From Thomasclavelia spiroformis (GTDB lineage Bacteria; Bacillota_I; Bacilli_A; Erysipelotrichales; Coprobacillaceae): DNA of 28,925 nucleotides. Positions within the stretch are counted from its first letter, which is position 1. Every line of letters begins with the position of its first letter. The DNA lies in NCBI GenBank assembly GCA_018369555.1, contig JAGZCC010000027.1, positions 1-28,925 of the forward strand, read 5' to 3'. Below are positions 25,597 to 28,925 of the stretch, in pieces. A program made the translations under genes and the position numbers. Below the pieces are notes generated by a model. The model ran no database searches, was not told the origin of the DNA, and saw only the letters and a program-made list of their open reading frames with translations.

Positions 25597-26847
25597 TTAT
25601 GTATTAGTCAAATTCAATTTTTCCATTACATAAAAAATTAATGATAAAATCATAGCTACAATACAAGCTAATACCATTCCTGTTAATTGAATTCCACCAA
25701 AATTTAAAGTAATGCTACTTAATCCTGTTACAAAAACAACAGATGTCAAAATTAAATTTTTATTAATTGAATAATCAACATGTTGGTCAACTAATATTCT
25801 TAATCCACTAGTACCGATCATACCATATAGTAAAAAGCTAATACCGCCAATAACGGAACCTGGAATTGTTTGAATTAATGCAGATAGTGGTCCAACAAAG
25901 GAACAAATAATTGATAAAACTGCAGCACCAGCAATGACTTGAACACTATAAACTCCAGTGATAGCCATCACGCCAATATTTTCACCATATGTCGTAGTTG
26001 GTACGGATCCAATCAAACCAGAAATCATAGTAGAGAAATTATCCCCTAATAAAGAACGATGTAATCCAGGGTCTTTAATTAAATCACGCCCAATGATTTT
26101 ACCAGTTACTACTTGGTGACCAATATGTTCTGAAGTGATAACTAAAAGAACAGGCAAAATCATTAAAATAGCATTGATATCAAATTTAGGAGCAGTAAAA
26201 TTAGGTAATGCAAATAACGGAGCATTAATAACTGTTGAAAAATCAACTAACCCAAAACATATCGCACTAATATAACCGCATATAATAGCAATTAAGATAG
26301 GAATAACACTTAAAAATCTTTTAAAACAAATATTTCCTACAATAGCTACACCCAAGGTAATTAAAAATACCCAAACATTTGCTGCTTCGATATTATTTCC
26401 TAATAACCCAGCATTATTAGCCGCAGTAGCACTTAATTCTAAACCAATTAAAGCTACAACCGGTCCCATGGCAGCAGGTGGTAAAACAATATCAATCCAT
26501 TTAGTACCACATTTTTTAATTATAAAAGCAAGTAAACAGCCACAAAACCCTACAGCAACAAAGCCCCCTAAAGCATAGGGATAACCATATTTAGAAATTA
26601 CAATATTTGCAGGTGCAATGAATGCAAAACTTGAACCTAAATAAGCAGGAGATTTTCCTTTAGTAATTAATATAAATAATAATGTTCCCACTCCATTCAT
26701 GAAAAGAACAATTGCTGGATTAATCCCAAACAAGAACGGAACTAACACACTGGCTCCAAACATTGCAAACATATGTTGCAATGATAAAGGAAAAAGTAGT
26801 TTTTTTGGAACTTTTTCTTCTACTTGAATAATTTTTTTCTTAGACAT
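25597..26847 (-). CDS. uraA: Uracil permease, NCS2 (nucleobase:cation symporter-2) family
   Basis: Imports uracil, or possibly another nucleobase, with protons. The 416-residue product has about 12-14 hydrophobic segments. Family hallmarks are LQHMFAMFGASVLVP at the N-terminus, a serine-rich FAFIAP segment, TSEHIGHQ (Glu equivalent to UraA Glu241) and PTTTYGENIGVMAITGVYS (Glu equivalent to UraA Glu290). The GENIGV signature favours uracil over xanthine or purines. The start has AAAGGAGG upstream. It stands alone, divergent from the acetyltransferase. I saw no PyrR-binding leader or purine riboswitch in the roughly 115 bases upstream. Confidence 0.92.
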   Translation of the reverse strand: MSKKKIIQVEEKVPKKLLFPLSLQHMFAMFGASVLVPFLFGINPAIVLFMNGVGTLLFILITKGKSPAYLGSSFAFIAPANIVISKYGYPYALGGFVAVGFCGCLLAFIIKKCGTKWIDIVLPPAAMGPVVALIGLELSATAANNAGLLGNNIEAANVWVFLITLGVAIVGNICFKRFLSVIPILIAIICGYISAICFGLVDFSTVINAPLFALPNFTAPKFDINAILMILPVLLVITSEHIGHQVVTGKIIGRDLIKDPGLHRSLLGDNFSTMISGLIGSVPTTTYGENIGVMAITGVYSVQVIAGAAVLSIICSFVGPLSALIQTIPGSVIGGISFLLYGMIGTSGLRILVDQHVDYSINKNLILTSVVFVTGLSSITLNFGGIQLTGMVLACIVAMILSLIFYVMEKLNLTNT

Positions 26848-26977
26848 ATTATCCTCCTTTTAATCTAATGTATTATGTCATTTTTTTTTAATGATGTCTA
26901 GTTAAATTTATTTAGCAGCTATTTATAAATATTATTTTATGATATACTAAAAAAAATTTTATTTGGAGGAAATTACA

Positions 26978-27463
26978 ATGATACGTAAAGCAACAATTCA
27001 AGATCTTGATCAAATTACTAAGATTGAGTCAAAATGTTTTCCTATAAGCGAAGCAGCCTCTAAAAAAAGTTTAGAAGCTAGAATTTTAACATTTTCAAAT
27101 AGTTTTTGGGTTTTAGAAGTAGATAATCAAATAGTTTCTTTTATTAATGGAATGATTATTAACGAAAAAACAATTAATGACGAAATGTTTGAAGATGTAA
27201 CCCTTCATAATCCTAATGGAGATTTCCAAGCTATTTTTGGAGTTGATACATTACCAGAATACCAAGGTAAGGGGTATGCAAGTATATTAATGAATGCCGT
27301 AATTAAAGAAACCTTTGAAAAGGGATATAAAGGATGTATTCTTACTTGTAAAGAAAAATTAATTAGTTTTTATGAAAAGTTTGGTTATGTTAATTTGGGA
27401 ATTTCTAATTCTAAGCATGGTGGAGCAGTTTGGTATGATATGATTTTAGAGTTCAAAAAATAA
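26978..27463 (+). CDS. GNAT-family N-acetyltransferase
   Basis: A 161-residue protein with the GNAT fold: an N-terminal IRKATIQDLDQITKIESKCFP, then the acetyl-CoA-binding motif YQGKGYASILM (about residues 100-110) and a C-terminal FYEKFGYVNLGISNSKHGGA. The last part, including the H-G-G segment, resembles arylalkylamine-type acetyltransferases common in Bacillota; the acceptor (small amine or protein) is unknown. The ATG at 26978 is chosen because GGAGGA at 26965-26970 lies 7 bases upstream; a longer TTG frame from 26963 overlaps that site. TATACT at 26943-26948 may be its -10 box. The next gene follows after 67 bases. Confidence 0.88.
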   Translation: MIRKATIQDLDQITKIESKCFPISEAASKKSLEARILTFSNSFWVLEVDNQIVSFINGMIINEKTINDEMFEDVTLHNPNGDFQAIFGVDTLPEYQGKGYASILMNAVIKETFEKGYKGCILTCKEKLISFYEKFGYVNLGISNSKHGGAVWYDMILEFKK

Positions 27464-27530
27464 AAATCGTTTTGTTTGTAAAAAATAATTTTTTATAATA
27501 CAATGATAAAAAAATTAGGGGAGTGATGAT

Positions 27531-28304
27531 ATGGAAATATTTATAGGTCTGATGCTTCCTTTTATAGGAACTGTATTGGGAGCTGGTTGTGTTTTTTTTA
27601 TGAAAAATAAGATGAACTCCTTAGTTCAAAAAATATTATTAGGATTTGCTTCAGGGGTGATGGTGGCAGCATCGGTTTGGTCACTTTTAATACCAGCGAT
27701 GGATATGTCTGAAAATCTTGGTAAACTATCTTTCGCTCCGGCAGCAGTGGGATTGATGTTAGGAATTTTATTTTTATTAGTTTTAGACCATACTATCCCC
27801 CATATGCATTTAGATAATAAAAAAGAAGGCATGAAAAGTAATTTGAAAAATTCAACAATGTTAGTATTAGCGGTAACTTTACATAATATTCCTGAAGGAA
27901 TGGCAGTAGGAACAGTTTTTGCTGGAATGCTAAGTGGTAGTGCAAAATTAACTTTTGCTGGTGCAATTGCTTTGTCGCTTGGAATTGCAATTCAAAATTT
28001 TCCAGAAGGTGCGATTATTTCTATGCCGTTAAAAAGTAGCGGAATGAAAAAACATCGAGCTTTTTTATATGGGGTTGCTTCAGGAATTGTAGAACCTATA
28101 GCAGCTTTTATTACTATTTTATTAGCATCATATGTAACACCATTTTTACCTTATTTTTTATCTTTTGCAGCTGGAGCAATGCTATACGTAGTAGTTGAGG
28201 AATTAATTCCTGAGGCAAGTCAGGGGAAACATAGTAATATTGCAACAATTGGTTTTGCAATCGGTTTTGTAATAATGATGATTCTTGATGTCGCAATGGG
28301 CTAG
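27531..28304 (+). CDS. ZIP-family divalent metal transporter
   Basis: Probably imports zinc or another divalent metal. The 257-residue product has eight hydrophobic segments in the usual ZIP order. The two metal-site motifs are HNIPEG (fourth segment) and QNFPEG (fifth segment), the latter with Gln-Asn in place of the more common His or Glu start. A His-containing loop, DHTIPHMHLDNKKEG, lies between the third and fourth segments. This pattern fits the GufA/ZupT branch. The start has AGGGGAG about 9 bases upstream. It precedes two small membrane protein genes in the same direction with gaps of 84 and 69 bases, which may be cotranscribed. The metal cannot be decided from the sequence. Confidence 0.9.
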   Translation: MEIFIGLMLPFIGTVLGAGCVFFMKNKMNSLVQKILLGFASGVMVAASVWSLLIPAMDMSENLGKLSFAPAAVGLMLGILFLLVLDHTIPHMHLDNKKEGMKSNLKNSTMLVLAVTLHNIPEGMAVGTVFAGMLSGSAKLTFAGAIALSLGIAIQNFPEGAIISMPLKSSGMKKHRAFLYGVASGIVEPIAAFITILLASYVTPFLPYFLSFAAGAMLYVVVEELIPEASQGKHSNIATIGFAIGFVIMMILDVAMG

Positions 28305-28388
28305 TAACAAAATCTTAACTTAATCTTTAGTTGTTTATAGTGGTTGTGTTTTATGGATTTAGTAAAATATAACCAAGGAGTGATGATA

Positions 28389-28562
28389 ATGAAAGGAAAA
28401 CTATTGATATTAACAGTATTGATGATAATTGAAAGTAATAAATCTAGTGTTTTTGCTTATGGAGGGGCTAAAAATACTAATTTATCTGGAGGTATGCTAT
28501 TGTTTTTTGTGCCTTTGATGTTGGGAATTGTGTATCTTGCAAATAAAGATGAAATTAATTGA
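28389..28562 (+). CDS. Small membrane protein of unknown function
   Basis: A 57-residue protein. It has an N-terminal hydrophobic segment (LLILTVLMII, possibly a signal peptide ending near VFAYG), a short Gly/Asn-rich part and a second hydrophobic segment (MLLFFVPLMLGIVYLA). ATG 28389 is chosen because AAGGAG (28375-28380) is 8 bases upstream; the frame is open further upstream from 28344 but without a site. It ends in TGA, which shows TGA acts as a stop in this genome. No family recognised. Confidence 0.55.
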   Translation: MKGKLLILTVLMIIESNKSSVFAYGGAKNTNLSGGMLLFFVPLMLGIVYLANKDEIN

Positions 28563-28631
28563 TGAATTATTTATATTATGTTAGTAATATTATTAACATA
28601 ATTAGATATATTGTTATTGGAGGCAATTTTT

Positions 28632-28805
28632 ATGAATAAATTTGCTTTGATAGTAGTTATATTATTTACACTAATTGAGCTTATGATTGGTGAAGTTGTA
28701 GTATGTGGAATACCATTATGGGTCGTTGGATTAATTGTATTTAGTTTTGTTTGGATGGGAATTATTTATATAAAAGATGAGGTTAAGATCAAGGGTGTAT
28801 ATTAA
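28632..28805 (+). CDS. Small two-segment membrane protein of unknown function
   Basis: A 57-residue, almost wholly hydrophobic protein with two predicted membrane segments (FALIVVILFTLIELMIG and PLWVVGLIVFSFVWMGIIYI) and a charged tail KDEVKIKG. ATG 28632 has TGGAGG (28618-28623) 8 bases upstream, which supports real translation. It is followed by a strong terminator. No family recognised. Confidence 0.55.
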   Translation: MNKFALIVVILFTLIELMIGEVVVCGIPLWVVGLIVFSFVWMGIIYIKDEVKIKGVY

Positions 28806-28816
28806 TAGCAAAAAAG

Positions 28817-28857
28817 GGTTTTAAAACCAATGTCATTAAGTTAAGGATTTAATGACA
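28817..28857. promoter_or_regulatory. Palindrome and inverted repeat before the terminator
   Basis: GGTTTTAAAACC (28817-28828) is a perfect 12-bp palindrome. TGTCATTAA (28831-28839) pairs perfectly with TTAATGACA (28849-28857). Both lie between the last gene and its terminator. They may be extra 3' RNA structure or regulator sites. Confidence 0.35.
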
Positions 28858-28860
28858 GTT

Positions 28861-28893
28861 GAGGAATACATAAAAATGTATCCCTCTTTTTTT
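28861..28893 (+). terminator. Rho-independent terminator closing the ZIP/small-protein group
   Basis: Arm 28861-28871 (GAGGAATACAT) pairs with 28876-28886 (ATGTATCCCTC) with one mismatch, followed by seven T. Confidence 0.85.
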
Positions 28894-28925
28894 ATTTTAA
28901 ATTTTACAAAAAAACATTGACATCA

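Noticed and set aside
26848..26960. Regulatory RNA leader (PyrR site or purine riboswitch) before the uracil permease
   Set aside because: None of the conserved core sequences could be found; only a weak 5-base inverted repeat around a T run is present.
28917..28922. TTGACA at the right edge as a promoter -35 for a following gene
   Set aside because: The window ends before a -10 box or a gene could be seen.
1..28925. tRNA, rRNA, CRISPR arrays, insertion sequences or prophage genes
   Set aside because: No cloverleaf, repeat-spacer pattern, transposase or integrase was recognised anywhere in the window.

Overview
This 28.9 kb window is very AT-rich with short, densely packed genes. AGGAGG-type ribosome binding sites, class-typical Bacillota genes and gram-positive C-terminal cell-wall anchors point to a low-GC Gram-positive gut bacterium. 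The large surface enzymes with FIVAR stalks and KTGD-type sorting signals suggest a member of the Erysipelotrichia/Coprobacillaceae (Thomasclavelia-like). The taxon is an inference, not a direct reading.

Layout: 59-1597 lysS; 1598-3572 a nearly gene-free 2 kb stretch holding the remains of an AbiEi-type antitoxin gene and two adjacent hairpin-forming inverted repeats; 3573-8132 a very large wall-anchored subtilisin-like protease; 8293-9258 class I mannose-6-phosphate isomerase; 9416-9883 a DUF1648 membrane protein; 9965-16162 a complete transcription unit under a cobalamin riboswitch; 16175-20226 a minus-strand operon (polyphosphate kinase, an atypical phosphofructokinase, an unknown protein); 20517-25457 a 1646-residue wall-anchored family 2 glycoside hydrolase with a probable CcpA site; 25597-26847 a uracil permease on the minus strand; 26978-28805 a GNAT acetyltransferase, a ZIP metal transporter and two small membrane proteins, closed by a strong terminator.

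The most interesting part is 9965-16162. A cobalamin riboswitch with a terminator hairpin precedes five translationally coupled genes: a membrane-tethered protein with a DUF4430 (transcobalamin C-terminal-like) domain, an ECF T subunit, a fused double ECF ATPase, an ECF S subunit, and a surface-anchored beta-propeller protein. Read together, this looks like a Gram-positive surface capture and import machine for vitamin B12 or a related corrinoid: a wall-anchored propeller outside, a tethered transcobalamin-like domain at the membrane, and an ECF importer below. The propeller is conceptually comparable to BtuG of Bacteroides, although no homology is claimed.

Three proteins in the window (protease, propeller, glycosidase) end in the same [VI]KTGD-type sorting signal. 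The protease and glycosidase also share a homologous C-terminal stalk of about 258 residues, which indicates module exchange between surface proteins.
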